Counted from the first letter of the stretch, positions 1-10,262 are shown. The stretch is 64,000 bases of DNA from MH13 sp042140245 (GCF_042140245.1 NZ_CP159483.1:372001-436000); one strand, 5' to 3'. Notes: generated by a model not told the origin, from the sequence alone. Numbers and translations are program-made.

Positions 1-1510
1 ACAGGCCATCGCCAGAGATGAAGCACAACTGGTTGCTGGTGGCGCCTTGCGGGCTGATACCGGTCAACACACAGGACGTTCGCCGAAAGATAAGTTCATC
101 GTTCGTGATGCGACCACCGAGGATACCGTCTGGTGGGACGGTAATGGCGCGATGACGCCCGAAGCCTTTGATGCGCTGCACGCAGATTTTTTGGCGCACG
201 CCAGAGGGCGCGATCTCTTTGTCCAAGATCTGCACGGTGGCACTGATCCGCGCTATCAATTGCCGACTCGCGTGATCACTGAGAAAGCGTGGCACTCGCT
301 TTTCATCCGCACCATGCTTTTGCGACCCGAGCGCGAGTTGCTCGCCCGTTTCGTGCCGGAAATGACGATCATCGATCTGCCGTCTTTCAAGGCTGATCCG
401 GCGCGTCATGGATGCAGGTCAGAAACCGTGATCGCCTGTGATTTCACACGTAAGATCGTGCTGATCGGCGGCACGCATTATGCCGGCGAGATGAAGAAGT
501 CCGTCTTCTCCATGCTTAACTTCCTTCTGCCCGCAGAAGATGTGATGCCGATGCACTGCTCTGCGAATGTGGACGACGAGGGCCGCGTTGCCATTTTCTT
601 CGGGCTTTCGGGAACAGGCAAAACCACGCTCTCCGCCGATCCAGAGCGCACACTGATCGGCGATGATGAGCATGGCTGGGGTGCTGATGGCGTCTTCAAT
701 TTTGAAGGCGGCTGCTACGCCAAGACGATCAACCTGTCTCAAGAGGCCGAGCCGGAGATCTACGCGACCACCAAGCGCTTCGGCACGGTGCTGGAGAACG
801 TCGTTCTTGATCTGGACACCCGTGTTCCAGACTTTGACGATGGATCGCGCACCCAGAACACGCGCTGCGCCTACCCCATCGACTACATTCCCAACGCGCT
901 GCTGTCTGGCCGCGCAGGGCAGCCCACCAACATCATTATGCTCACCGCCGATGCCTTTGGCGTGTTGCCGCCGCTGGCCAAAATGACGCCTGAACAGGCG
1001 ATGTATCATTTCCTCTCCGGTTACACTGCCAAGGTGGCGGGCACCGAAATGGGTGTGACTGAGCCCGAAGCAACGTTTTCCACTTGTTTTGGTGCGCCGT
1101 TCATGCCGCGCCATCCAAGTGTCTATGGTGATCTGTTGCGCAAGCTGATCGGCGAGCACGCGGTGGATTGCTGGCTGGTCAACACCGGCTGGACCGGCGG
1201 CGCCTATGGGACCGGCAAACGCATGCCGATCAAAGAGACACGGGCGCTTTTGCATGCCGCGCTTGATGGACACCTTAAGAACGCAAGCTTCGAAGCTGAC
1301 CCCCACTTCGGACTGTTGGTCCCAACGGAAGTGCCGGGCGTGGATAGGTCACTCCTGCATCCACGCGAAACGTGGGCCGACAAGGACGCTTATGATGCCC
1401 AGGCCACAAAACTGGCAGCCATGTTCGCGGCTAACTTCGAAGCCTTTGCGCCTCATGTCGGACAATCGGTGCTGGACGCTGCGCCGGGATTTCTTGAGGC
1501 CGCTGAATAA
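1..1510 (+). CDS. pckA: Phosphoenolpyruvate carboxykinase (ATP), 5'-truncated by window edge
   Basis: Converts oxaloacetate and ATP to phosphoenolpyruvate, CO2 and ADP, the entry step of gluconeogenesis, in the cytosol. The reading frame is open from base 2 with no stop, and residues before the TTG at 47 (ending QLVAGGAL) continue the family sequence, so the true start lies off the left edge; the family is about 530 residues. Visible motifs are the substrate loop TGRSPKDKF, the P-loop GLSGTGKTT (nt 602-628) and the kinase-2 / metal motif LIGDDEHGW just after it, which marks the ATP-dependent rather than the GTP-dependent class. It ends 18 bp before the next gene on the same strand, so cotranscription is possible. 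Identity is very secure; only the N-terminus is missing. Confidence 0.97.
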   Translation, partial: QAIARDEAQLVAGGALRADTGQHTGRSPKDKFIVRDATTEDTVWWDGNGAMTPEAFDALHADFLAHARGRDLFVQDLHGGTDPRYQLPTRVITEKAWHSLFIRTMLLRPERELLARFVPEMTIIDLPSFKADPARHGCRSETVIACDFTRKIVLIGGTHYAGEMKKSVFSMLNFLLPAEDVMPMHCSANVDDEGRVAIFFGLSGTGKTTLSADPERTLIGDDEHGWGADGVFNFEGGCYAKTINLSQEAEPEIYATTKRFGTVLENVVLDLDTRVPDFDDGSRTQNTRCAYPIDYIPNALLSGRAGQPTNIIMLTADAFGVLPPLAKMTPEQAMYHFLSGYTAKVAGTEMGVTEPEATFSTCFGAPFMPRHPSVYGDLLRKLIGEHAVDCWLVNTGWTGGAYGTGKRMPIKETRALLHAALDGHLKNASFEADPHFGLLVPTEVPGVDRSLLHPRETWADKDAYDAQATKLAAMFAANFEAFAPHVGQSVLDAAPGFLEAAE

Positions 1511-1528
1511 ACCGCTATACCGCCATTT

Positions 1529-3061
1529 ATGACGTTGATGGGTGGCATCGCCGCTGGGCATAGACTGACAGCCCAGGCAGGCGCGGAAGTTTTGGCTGAT
1601 GGTGGCACGGCGGTGGATGCTTCCATCGCCGCGATGCTCACGGCGTGCGTGTGCGAGCCAGTGCTCGCCTCACCGGCTGGCGGCGGCTTCGCTATGGTGT
1701 CGGATGGCAGCAAGCCAACCTGTCTCGACTTCTTCGTGCAAACGCCAAAGCAAGCCAGCGGCAAACGCTATGATGGCTTGCGCGAGGTGGATGCTGATTT
1801 TGGCGGTGTCACGCAGACCTTTCACATCGGGCCAGGCTCCGTGGCGACGCCTGGGTTTTTGCCAGGCTTGTTCGCGCTGCATGAACGCTATGGCACGCTG
1901 CCTATGGTACGGCTCGCTGAGTTCGCTATCACGTCCGCCAAAGAAGGTGTGACAGTCACGGCATATCAGGCGAAGCTCGCCACTATCGTCGCGCCGATCC
2001 TAACTGCATCCGCAGACGCCAAAGCGTTGCACACACGAGATGGGGCGTTGCTCAGCGCGGGTGATGTGTTCCGCAATCCTGCGCTTGCCGATGCTTTGGA
2101 CGCCGTTGCCCGTGAGGGCGTGCGCCTCGCCACCCAAGGCGAGATCGCGCATCTGATGGCGGATGCGGCCAGCGGCGGGCATTTGAGCGCCAGGGATGTT
2201 TCGACCTACGAGGCCATTTGGCGTGAACCGCTGATAAGGATGATGCCAGTCCAGGAGTTGCCCACGAAGCGGTCGGGCGGTGAAGACCGGAGCGCAGCAG
2301 GCCAAACAAGAAGACTCTATACCAATCCAGCACCGTCCGCAGGCGGTGGCCTGATCGCCGCTGTCTTGGCCACCTATGACGCCGGTGATCGCTACGACCC
2401 GCTGGCCTTTGCCAGAGCCCTGGATTCCGTCGACACGCGCTGGCGCAAGCTTGGTAAACCCGTGGGCTTTGATGATCGGATGATGGTGGGTGAGGCCGCA
2501 TCGGTGGCATCTCGCGGCACGACTCATGTCTCAGTGGTCGACAAGGACGGCCGCGCCGTGGCGATCACCGTGTCCAATGGCGAGGGCAACGGTGCCATCG
2601 TGCCTGGCTGCGGGTTCATGCTCAACAACATGCTTGGCGAGGATGACCTGCTCGCTGATGGTCCGGGGTCCTGGGAGCCAGACCAGCGTCTTTCGTCCAT
2701 GATGGCGCCAACCTTGGTTGCCGATGACAAGGGTGGCTTGCTGGCGCTGGGCTCCGGTGGTTCTAACCGTATCCGATCAGCGATGGCACAGGTCCTTTTG
2801 CGTTGGGGCGTGCATGGCGAGCCGCTGGAAGAAGCTATCCGCGCCCCGCGCTCGCATGTGGAAGAGGGCCATTTGGATGGTGAGCCGGGAGACGATCCGG
2901 AACCACTGCAACGCGCCTTTGAGGATCACCGCATTTGGGATGAATCGTCCATGTTCTTTGGTGGCACTCATGGCGTGGAACAACGCGTAAATGCCGATGG
3001 GCGGGTGTCGCTGGAAGGCGCTGGCGATGAACGCCGGGATGGGGTTTTTGTGCGCGTTTAG
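1529..3061 (+). CDS. Gamma-glutamyltransferase family protein
   Basis: Member of the Ntn-hydrolase gamma-glutamyltransferase family, which cleaves or transfers gamma-glutamyl groups (glutathione and related compounds). The self-cleavage site and catalytic nucleophile correspond to Thr331 in RGTTHVSVVDKDG, equivalent to the TTHYSVVD site of E. coli Ggt. The start of the small subunit (AITVSNGEGNG, GFMLNNMLGED) and the GSGGSNRIRSA loop are intact. At 510 residues it lacks any N-terminal signal peptide, unlike the periplasmic E. coli enzyme, so it is probably cytosolic. A hydrophilic stretch at about residues 240-262, just before the processing region, looks like a local insertion. It follows pckA by 18 bp. 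The substrate is not readable from sequence; cephalosporin acylase-like activity is an alternative within the family. Confidence 0.88.
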   Translation: MTLMGGIAAGHRLTAQAGAEVLADGGTAVDASIAAMLTACVCEPVLASPAGGGFAMVSDGSKPTCLDFFVQTPKQASGKRYDGLREVDADFGGVTQTFHIGPGSVATPGFLPGLFALHERYGTLPMVRLAEFAITSAKEGVTVTAYQAKLATIVAPILTASADAKALHTRDGALLSAGDVFRNPALADALDAVAREGVRLATQGEIAHLMADAASGGHLSARDVSTYEAIWREPLIRMMPVQELPTKRSGGEDRSAAGQTRRLYTNPAPSAGGGLIAAVLATYDAGDRYDPLAFARALDSVDTRWRKLGKPVGFDDRMMVGEAASVASRGTTHVSVVDKDGRAVAITVSNGEGNGAIVPGCGFMLNNMLGEDDLLADGPGSWEPDQRLSSMMAPTLVADDKGGLLALGSGGSNRIRSAMAQVLLRWGVHGEPLEEAIRAPRSHVEEGHLDGEPGDDPEPLQRAFEDHRIWDESSMFFGGTHGVEQRVNADGRVSLEGAGDERRDGVFVRV

Positions 3062-3140
3062 TGGCGCCCAGCCTAGACCCTCGGGACGCGCCCTCGGATG
3101 ACGTTACGAGTCCTTGGCGTCATTCCAGGACGCGAGCCAC

Positions 3141-6044
3141 CTAATGCGCGTCATCCCAATTGTCGGCAGCGCGGGCGTCCACTTCCAGCGGCACGGATAG
3201 TTTTAGAGCCGGGTTGGATGCATCGATCATCACCTTTTCGATGACCGGCAAAGTGGCGTCCACCTCGCTTTCAGGCACCTCAAAGATGAGTTCATCGTGC
3301 ACCTGAAGCAGCATCTTGGCGTTCAGCTTTGCCTCAGCCAGCGCCGGTTCCATGCGGATCATCGCGCGGCGAATGATGTCTGCCGCTGACCCTTGGATCG
3401 GCGCGTTAATCGCCGCGCGCTCATTGAAAGCGCGCATCGCAGGGTTGCTCGCCTTGATATCGGGATAGTGCGCCCGGCGACCAAAGATGGTCTCCACATA
3501 GCCATGGTCGCGGCAGAACGCCTTTGTGTCATCCATATACTGTTTGATGCCAGGGAAGCGCTCAAAATAGGTCTTGATGTAATCACCCGCCTCGGAGCGC
3601 CCGATGCCCAGCTGGTTGGCGAGACCGAACGCGGAAATCCCGTAAATGATGCCGAAATTGATCGCCTTGGCCTGACGGCGGACGATGGGGTCCATGCCCT
3701 CAATCGGCACATTGAACATTTCTGATGCCGTCATAGCGTGGATGTCGAGCCCGTCAGCAAAGGCCTGCTTCAACTGGTCGATATCCGCCACATGGGCAAG
3801 CACGCGCAGCTCGATCTGGCTGTAGTCGGCAGAGACAAGTTTGCAGCCATCTTCAGCGATAAACGCCTTGCGGATTTTCCGGCCCGCTTCGGTGCGCACT
3901 GGAATGTTCTGCAGGTTCGGATCGGAGGAAGAAAGTCGCCCCGTCGTGGTTGCAGCCAAAGCAAAGCTTGTGTGCACGCGGCCCGTATCGGGGTTGATCG
4001 CCTGCGCTAACGCCTCGGTGTAGGTGGAGCGAAGCTTTTGCAGTTGGCGCCAGTCGAGCACCTTGCGAGGCAACTCATGGCCTTCAGCGGCCAAGTCCTC
4101 AAGCGCCGAAGCGGGTGTTGCCCAAGCACCCGTCTTAGTTTTCTTGCCCCCTGGCAAGCCCATCTTGCCGAAGAGAATATCGCCCAACTGCTTGGGCGAA
4201 CCGACATTGAAGTCTTCGCCGGCAAGCTCGGCGATCTCAGCTTCTAGCCCGGCCATGCCCTGCGCAAAGTCACCTGACAGGCGCGACAGCATCTGTCGAT
4301 CAACCTTGATGCCATTGCGCTCCATGCGCGCCAGCACAGGCACCAGTGGGCGTTCCAGCGTCTCGTAAACGGTGGTGGCTTTGTGGGGAATAAGCTGGGG
4401 TTTCAGTGCTCGCCACAGCAACAGTGTGATGTCGGCATCCTCGGCGGCGTACTCGGTGGCCTTGTCGATGGGCACCTTGTCGAAGGTGATCATCGACTTG
4501 CCGGAGCCTGCGACCTCCTTGTAAGGGATCGGCGTGTGGCCCAGCCATTTGGACGACAGCTCATCCATGCCGTGACCACCGGTACCAGCGCCCGCCACAT
4601 AGGAAAGCAGCATTGTGTCATCGAACGGCGCGACGGCAATGTCGTGGTTCGCCATGATCGAGATGTCGTACTTCATGTTCTGGCCGATCTTCAGGATCGC
4701 GGGATCTTCCAGAACAGCTTTCAGAAGCGCCAGCGCTTTATCAGCAGGCATTTGCCGGTCATCATGGCCTGCGCCCAGTAGATCATCGCCAGAGGTGTGG
4801 ATCAGCGGCACATAATAGGCGCGGCCAGGCTCCAGCGCGAAGGAGAAGCCGACAAGCTCCGCGCGCATCGGGTCAAGCGAGGTGGTCTCGGTGTCAAAGG
4901 CCAAAATGCCGGACCATCGCGCCTCATCGAACAAGGCCTCCAGCTTGGCTGGATCGAACACCGCTTCGTACTTCGATGGATCGATCGTGACGGAGGCGGC
5001 CTCATTGGCGCGTTTCTCAGCCAGCGCAGCGGGCGTCATCTCACCTTCGGCTTTGACGCGTTCTTCGACTTTGGCGCCCTCAAACCCATGGGTGGACACC
5101 GAAGCGCTTTGCACGTCGTCAGTGGATGTTTCGGTCTTGGTCGCCACGCGACGGGTGAGCGTGGTGAACTCCATAGCTTTCAGGAAGCCAATCAGTTGCT
5201 CGCCATCCAGGTCGCGGACCAGAGTGGTTTCTAGCGGCTCTTTCACCGGCACATCAGGCTTCAGTGTGACGAGCTTTTTGGAGACACGGGCCTGGTCGGC
5301 AAACTCGATCAGGTTTTCACGCCGCTTGTTTTGCTTGATGGTCTCGGCCTGGGCGAGCAGTGTTTCCAGATCGCCAAACTCTTCCAGCAGTTGGGCAGCA
5401 GTCTTTACGCCGATGCCGGGCACACCGGGCACGTTGTCGACTGAGTCACCGGCAAGCGACTGAAGGTCGATCATCTTTTCCGGCGGCACGCCAAACTTCT
5501 CCACCACTCCGTCGGGGCCGGTGCGCTTGTCCTTCATGGTGTCCACCAGCACCACATTGGGCATGGTGAGCAGCTGCATCAGATCCTTGTCGGAGGAAAT
5601 GATCGACACATGCGCGCCGGCCTCCACCGCCTGGGTGGTGTAGGTGGCGATCAGATCGTCGGCTTCATAGCCTTCCTGCTCAATGCACGCGACGTTGAAG
5701 GCACGGGTGGCGTCTCGGATAATCGGGAATTGTGGACGCAGATCTTCCGGCGGCTCAGGCCGGTGGGCCTTGTAGTCAGGATAGATATCGTTGCGGAACG
5801 AGTAGGAGGAATGGTCGAAGATCACCGCAAAATGCGTCGGCGGCGAGCCCAGTAGCTCCGGATCGGGTTCCGCCAACAGCTTCCACAGCATGTTGCAGAA
5901 ACCCGACACCGCGCCCACCGGCAAGCCGTCGGACTTGCGGGTAAGCGGTGGCAGCGCGTGGTAAGCGCGGAAAATGTAAGTGGAGCCATCGACCAACATG
6001 AGATGGTCGTCGGAGCTGAGCGGGCGGTTTTTCGTGTCGGTCAT
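3141..6044 (-). CDS. polA: DNA polymerase I
   Basis: Repair and Okazaki-fragment-processing polymerase, 967 residues, cytosolic. Three domains are recognisable in order: an N-terminal 5'-3' exonuclease (about residues 15-310, with the helix-hairpin-helix GVPGIGVKTAAQLL), a 3'-5' proofreading exonuclease (from about 370, with the intact acidic motif FDTETTSLDP, so proofreading is probably active), and the polymerase domain (from about 590). The polymerase domain contains motif A DYSQIELRVLAH, motif B RRQAKAINFGIIYGIS and motif C QVHDELIFEVP. Length is slightly above E. coli PolA (928) because of a linker rich in E, A and T between the two nuclease domains. It is transcribed away from the acyltransferase gene upstream (62-bp gap, same strand). 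Confidence 0.98.
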   Translation of the reverse strand: MTDTKNRPLSSDDHLMLVDGSTYIFRAYHALPPLTRKSDGLPVGAVSGFCNMLWKLLAEPDPELLGSPPTHFAVIFDHSSYSFRNDIYPDYKAHRPEPPEDLRPQFPIIRDATRAFNVACIEQEGYEADDLIATYTTQAVEAGAHVSIISSDKDLMQLLTMPNVVLVDTMKDKRTGPDGVVEKFGVPPEKMIDLQSLAGDSVDNVPGVPGIGVKTAAQLLEEFGDLETLLAQAETIKQNKRRENLIEFADQARVSKKLVTLKPDVPVKEPLETTLVRDLDGEQLIGFLKAMEFTTLTRRVATKTETSTDDVQSASVSTHGFEGAKVEERVKAEGEMTPAALAEKRANEAASVTIDPSKYEAVFDPAKLEALFDEARWSGILAFDTETTSLDPMRAELVGFSFALEPGRAYYVPLIHTSGDDLLGAGHDDRQMPADKALALLKAVLEDPAILKIGQNMKYDISIMANHDIAVAPFDDTMLLSYVAGAGTGGHGMDELSSKWLGHTPIPYKEVAGSGKSMITFDKVPIDKATEYAAEDADITLLLWRALKPQLIPHKATTVYETLERPLVPVLARMERNGIKVDRQMLSRLSGDFAQGMAGLEAEIAELAGEDFNVGSPKQLGDILFGKMGLPGGKKTKTGAWATPASALEDLAAEGHELPRKVLDWRQLQKLRSTYTEALAQAINPDTGRVHTSFALAATTTGRLSSSDPNLQNIPVRTEAGRKIRKAFIAEDGCKLVSADYSQIELRVLAHVADIDQLKQAFADGLDIHAMTASEMFNVPIEGMDPIVRRQAKAINFGIIYGISAFGLANQLGIGRSEAGDYIKTYFERFPGIKQYMDDTKAFCRDHGYVETIFGRRAHYPDIKASNPAMRAFNERAAINAPIQGSAADIIRRAMIRMEPALAEAKLNAKMLLQVHDELIFEVPESEVDATLPVIEKVMIDASNPALKLSVPLEVDARAADNWDDAH

Positions 6045-6106
6045 GGTGGCGCGACCTTAAGAGGAACGCGCCATCCAAGCCAGATCAGAAATCAGTCTTT
6101 GAACCG

Positions 6107-7222
6107 TTATTCAGCCGGGGCAATGGTCACGCGTTTTGCGCGCACCGGGCGATCAATATGCGCCCAAGCCGGACGCTCGAACAGGAAGCGGCCAAAGCCG
6201 ATCTTCTGAATGATCCAGTAGAGGATAAGTGGCGCGATCACCGCGGCCAGTGTGGTCACCAGGGCGAGCATTCCCGTGTCAGGGAAGAGGCCCAGGCGCA
6301 CGCCAAGTTCACGCACCACGACCATGGGGAAGAAGAAGGCCAAATAGACCACGATGGAGCGAGCACCCATGTAAGAGAAGCTGCGGCCCACCAGTGTGCG
6401 GGTGATGAGGGCTGCCGTCACGATCACCGCCAATGCGCCCATCGCACCAAGCGCCAATGACAAGAAAGGCAACTGAGCGATAGAGTAAGTCCCGCCAAAG
6501 ACCTGCACATCGGTGAACACGGCAAAAGCGTTGATCACGCCCCAGGCGAGCAAGGCAGCGATGCCCAATAGCGGGCGAGATGTTGCACGGTCGGCCAAAG
6601 CAAAGGCGTAGCCAGCCAGCGCGTAACCTGCATAGAAGTAGACAAAGCGTGCGGCGAACTCATCGATGAGCAGATAGCCGGTACCGATGGGCGCAATCTC
6701 AAGCGCTGCGCCAATGCCAAGCATCAGCCAGACCGGCAAGTCTTTGGTCAGGCGCACCACCAGGAAAAAGATCGGCAACATGTAGATGAACCACAGCGTA
6801 CCGTATGGCTGGTAGATCGCTTCGATCATGTTGGGCAGAATGGTTTCAGGTGTGCCAGCGAACAGGCCACACTTTATCGCGCACTGGATGACCATCCAGA
6901 GCAGGTAGAAGTAAGCAAAGTGAACGATCTTGCGGTCGAGATAACGCTGCCAAGGCGCATCAATCGTGCGCACAAGGAACAGACCAGCAATGAAGAAGAA
7001 ATCGGGCATGCGGAAAGGCTGCGCCCATGTCACGATGGTGCCCATCCAGCTGTGTTGGCCGGTCAGCTCTTCCACACCCAACGTGGAATGCATCATCACG
7101 ACAAAGAGAATGCAGACGCCTTTGGCGACATCCACCCAGTCCACGCGCCCTTCAGGCGTTGTGAAAAGAGCAGGTTGCACTGCTGAAGGTTGAGCGTTGG
7201 CGGTTGCACCGGTCAGTCGCAT
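6107..7222 (-). CDS. Acyltransferase family 3 membrane protein
   Basis: Integral membrane acyltransferase (Acyltransf_3, OafA/ExoZ-like). The N-terminal signature VDWVDVAKGVCILFVVMMHS, with a histidine in the first membrane helix, and the following PDFFFIAGLFL helix are typical. Roughly ten hydrophobic helices follow across 371 residues. Such proteins transfer acetyl or similar groups to cell-surface polysaccharides, lipids or antibiotics; the acceptor here cannot be read. It sits just upstream of polA on the same strand and divergently from the PBP1A-type gene across about 255 bp. No glycosyltransferase genes neighbour it, so a role in a specific polysaccharide pathway is not supported by context. 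Confidence 0.85.
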   Translation of the reverse strand: MRLTGATANAQPSAVQPALFTTPEGRVDWVDVAKGVCILFVVMMHSTLGVEELTGQHSWMGTIVTWAQPFRMPDFFFIAGLFLVRTIDAPWQRYLDRKIVHFAYFYLLWMVIQCAIKCGLFAGTPETILPNMIEAIYQPYGTLWFIYMLPIFFLVVRLTKDLPVWLMLGIGAALEIAPIGTGYLLIDEFAARFVYFYAGYALAGYAFALADRATSRPLLGIAALLAWGVINAFAVFTDVQVFGGTYSIAQLPFLSLALGAMGALAVIVTAALITRTLVGRSFSYMGARSIVVYLAFFFPMVVVRELGVRLGLFPDTGMLALVTTLAAVIAPLILYWIIQKIGFGRFLFERPAWAHIDRPVRAKRVTIAPAE

Positions 7223-7477
7223 TGCGCGTGTCTTTCGCTTGGACCCAGGTTCTTTGGGTCGAAAATGTGTCTGCCCGTACGTATTCCCCGCTAGATACTA
7301 CCAAGTTTGAGCCGCGTTTTCGACGAATTGTACCGGTTAGGGTTAAGCCCTCCGTAACGTCAAAGTGACGCGATCTCCATTTCCAAGTCTTTACGTGGTC
7401 TTAACGCCAAAGGCGCTTCTTGGTGAGGCAATCCGTTTCCTCTTTGACGCCCGCTGCATTAACCAATTGAGGCCTCC

Positions 7478-9676
7478 ATGGCGCGCACGCGACGCCCAAC
7501 TCGTAGACCACCTGCCGGCCATCAGCGCATTGAGCCGAGCTTTGATGGACCTGCGCGTGGACCCTCCGGCAGTGAGCCACGTTCTGGGCCACGCACAAGT
7601 CGCGGTCCGCAAAGCGAGCCGACCCGCCGTCCACCCGCGCAGCGCCGTACCAAGGCCAAGCGCAGAAGGCGAGGTGGGCAGGGGGGTCGTGGTGGCGGAT
7701 CAGGGCGCGGCTGGTTCAGCCGGTTTCTTGGCCGCTCGCTCTACTGGGGCTTTGTGCTCTCGATCTGGGGCGTTATCGGCCTTGCCGGTGTCATCGCCTA
7801 TCATGCTATGCAACTGCCGCCTGCCTCTGAGTGGCGTGTGCCGGAGCGTCCGCCCAATGTGCGCATTATCGCCAATGATGGCCAGCTTCTGGCCAACCGT
7901 GGTGACACCGGTGGTGAACAAATCCGTTTGGAGCAGCTGCCGGCCTATTTGCCCAATGCTGTGATTGCGATCGAGGACCGCCGGTTCCGCAGCCATTTCG
8001 GGCTTGATCCAATTGGCCTAACCCGCGCGATGGTGGTGAACGCTCAAGCAGGGCGGTTCGTGCAGGGCGGCTCAACGCTGACCCAGCAACTGGCCAAAAA
8101 CCTGTTTTTGACCGCCGATCGTACGATCAGCCGGAAAATCCAGGAACTCATTCTCGCGGTGTGGCTGGAGGCGACCTACTCCAAAGATGAAATCATGGAG
8201 CTCTACCTGAACCGGGTTTATCTCGGTGCGGGTGCCTATGGTGTGGATGCGGCGGCACAGCGCTATTTCGGCAAGCCAGCCAGCCAGGTGACTTTGGCTG
8301 AATCCGCCATTCTCGCTGGCCTTTTGCGTGCGCCGTCTCGCTGGGCTCCAACCCGCAACCCTGAAGGGGCTGAAGCGCGCGCGGCCACAGTGCTGCAAGC
8401 GATGGTGGAAGAGGGCTTCATCACCCAAGAAGAAATGACGCTCGCACGCAACAATCCGGCCGCCACAATGGACCGTGCGCGACGCGGTGCTGCCAATTAT
8501 GTAGCTGACTATGTGATGGACGAGCTGGACCGGATTTTGCCGCTTATCGAAGGCGACATCACCGTTGAGACCAGCATTGATCCCTACCTTCAGGCGCGTG
8601 CTGAGCTTGCTTTGCGTACCGCCTTGGCCGATCAAAACGATGGCGATTTGCAAGGCGCGATCGTTTCGCTCGACGGTACGGGCGCGGTGCGCGCGCTGGT
8701 CGGCGGACGCGACTATCAACAAAGCCAGTTCAACCGGGCCACCGATGCGTTCCGCCAGCCTGGCTCTGCCTTCAAGCCGTTTGTTTATCTGGCGGCGCTA
8801 GAACAGGGGCTCGCCCCCGCCACCATGCGCAACGATGTGCCGGTTCAGTTTGGTGATTGGTCGCCGGAAAACTATTCACGCGAGTATCGCGGGCCGGTAA
8901 CACTGGCCGACGCACTGGCGCTATCGCTCAACACAATTGCCGCTCAGCTTGCCCATGAGGTGGGCCCCCAGCGGGTGATCAACACCGCGCAGCGCCTTGG
9001 CATCCAATCGGAAATGGAGCGCAACGCGTCCATCGCACTTGGCACATCAGAAGTCTCGCCTTTGGAGCTGACGGCAGCCTACGCGCCCTTTGCCAATGGC
9101 GGCTATGCAGTGGCACCGCATGTGGTCCTTCGGGTGCGCGATGAAGCCGGCAACGTGCTTTACGCGCGCGATGCATCAGGCTTTGGGCGCGTGATCGACC
9201 CCTCTCATGGTCGCGCGATGAACGCGATGCTCTCGCGCACGCTGATCATTGGCACCGGTCGCCGCGCGGCGCTGGAAGGCTGGACGGGCGCAGGCAAAAC
9301 CGGGACCACACAGGGGCTGCGCGATGCCTGGTTTGTCGGCTACACGGCCAATCTCACAACGGGCGTTTGGCTCGGCCATGATGACAACTCACCGATGGAT
9401 GGGGTGACCGGCGGTGGACTGCCCGCCGAGGTGTGGCAGGCCTACATGACCGACGCCCATGTCGGCGTGCCGATTGCAATGCTGCCCGGCACCGATGCGG
9501 CGAGCCTTGCACAGCTCAACCCTGCGGCGATCATCGGCAATCAACCGATACCGGGCGTTGGGGTTGGCCAAGGTATGCCCGCACGCCGCGATGATCCATC
9601 TGCCATCGTGTTGCCGACGCAACCACCTGGTGGCGGGTCGAACCCACTGACGCGTTTTCTGGGGTCGATTTTCTAG
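7478..9676 (+). CDS. PBP1A-family bifunctional peptidoglycan synthase
   Basis: Class A penicillin-binding protein that polymerises lipid II (glycosyltransferase family 51) and crosslinks peptides (transpeptidase). The 732-residue protein has a basic, Pro/Arg/Gly-rich cytoplasmic tail (about residues 1-80), one membrane helix (about 86-106), the GT51 domain with EDRRFRSHFGLD and GGSTLTQQLAKN, then the transpeptidase with the SxxK motif GSAFK (about residue 429), SxN as SLN, and the KTG triad as GKTGTT (about residue 605). The long basic low-complexity tail is typical of alphaproteobacterial homologues. ATG 7478 is chosen as the first Met in frame. It acts at the inner membrane facing the periplasm. 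Identity at family level is secure; whether it is PbpC- or MrcA-like is not. Confidence 0.93.
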   Translation: MARTRRPTRRPPAGHQRIEPSFDGPARGPSGSEPRSGPRTSRGPQSEPTRRPPAQRRTKAKRRRRGGQGGRGGGSGRGWFSRFLGRSLYWGFVLSIWGVIGLAGVIAYHAMQLPPASEWRVPERPPNVRIIANDGQLLANRGDTGGEQIRLEQLPAYLPNAVIAIEDRRFRSHFGLDPIGLTRAMVVNAQAGRFVQGGSTLTQQLAKNLFLTADRTISRKIQELILAVWLEATYSKDEIMELYLNRVYLGAGAYGVDAAAQRYFGKPASQVTLAESAILAGLLRAPSRWAPTRNPEGAEARAATVLQAMVEEGFITQEEMTLARNNPAATMDRARRGAANYVADYVMDELDRILPLIEGDITVETSIDPYLQARAELALRTALADQNDGDLQGAIVSLDGTGAVRALVGGRDYQQSQFNRATDAFRQPGSAFKPFVYLAALEQGLAPATMRNDVPVQFGDWSPENYSREYRGPVTLADALALSLNTIAAQLAHEVGPQRVINTAQRLGIQSEMERNASIALGTSEVSPLELTAAYAPFANGGYAVAPHVVLRVRDEAGNVLYARDASGFGRVIDPSHGRAMNAMLSRTLIIGTGRRAALEGWTGAGKTGTTQGLRDAWFVGYTANLTTGVWLGHDDNSPMDGVTGGGLPAEVWQAYMTDAHVGVPIAMLPGTDAASLAQLNPAAIIGNQPIPGVGVGQGMPARRDDPSAIVLPTQPPGGGSNPLTRFLGSIF

Positions 9677-9700
9677 CACGTACCGCTTAAGCCTTGCCCC

Positions 9701-10261
9701 ATGTTTGGGCTCATTCTTCTTGCCATTGTCGGCCTTCTTGGTTTCCTGCTCGTCCGCGCAGGCGCCAAGCCCGGCACGGTGTTTTTCATCCTTGTCGGCA
9801 TTTTCGTACCGCTGAGTATTGCGCTCGCCGCCTGGTTTCTGGCCGCGCCACCGATCTGGACGCTGTTTGCCCAGCGCTCAGAGGCTTTGGTGCAGGTGGC
9901 CGACATTGTTCAACCGCGCGACGGGCCGCCACGAGGTTATGAGCGCGGCGATGTGGTGGATGTGCGCGTGCGCCTGGTGCATGAGCGCTCCGGCCGCTTG
10001 CTTGCCCTTTACGGTGTGGAGCCACCAGAGGGCCCCTTTGCCAATCGCTTGGATGCGCAAACTGCGCTGCGCGAAGCTTACCCTATCGGGCAGAGTGTTA
10101 CTGTGCGGGTGTCGCGCGATGTTGCTTATGTTGACCGGCAGGATTGGTTCTCGACGGGTGTGTTCGTGTTTTGCGTGGTTTTTGCGCTGCTGATGAGCGT
10201 GATTGCGGTCATCATTGTCGGTGCGCGCGCTGGCTCGCGCGCGCAACCACCGCCTTCATAA
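9701..10261 (+). CDS. DUF3592-like two-helix membrane protein
   Basis: Unknown function. The 186-residue protein has two N-terminal hydrophobic segments (about residues 1-20 and 25-50), a soluble beta-rich middle of about 95 residues containing RGDVVDVRVRLVHERSG-type strands, and a C-terminal membrane helix (about 150-172). This arrangement, with a short beta domain between membrane helices and a Y-I-G-(Q/D)-x-V-x-V motif, resembles DUF3592 proteins; that assignment is from memory of the family shape. It lies 24 bp downstream of the PBP1A-type gene on the same strand, which suggests cotranscription and an envelope role by association only. Confidence 0.6.
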   Translation: MFGLILLAIVGLLGFLLVRAGAKPGTVFFILVGIFVPLSIALAAWFLAAPPIWTLFAQRSEALVQVADIVQPRDGPPRGYERGDVVDVRVRLVHERSGRLLALYGVEPPEGPFANRLDAQTALREAYPIGQSVTVRVSRDVAYVDRQDWFSTGVFVFCVVFALLMSVIAVIIVGARAGSRAQPPPS

Positions 10262-10262
10262 A

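Noticed and set aside
419..1306. Long minus-strand reading frame across pckA
   Set aside because: It runs antisense to a fully conserved gene and its product has no domain; high GC keeps stop codons rare.
7365..7964. 199-residue plus-strand frame before and inside the PBP1A-type gene
   Set aside because: Overlaps the conserved gene in another frame and shows no family features; start region is intergenic.
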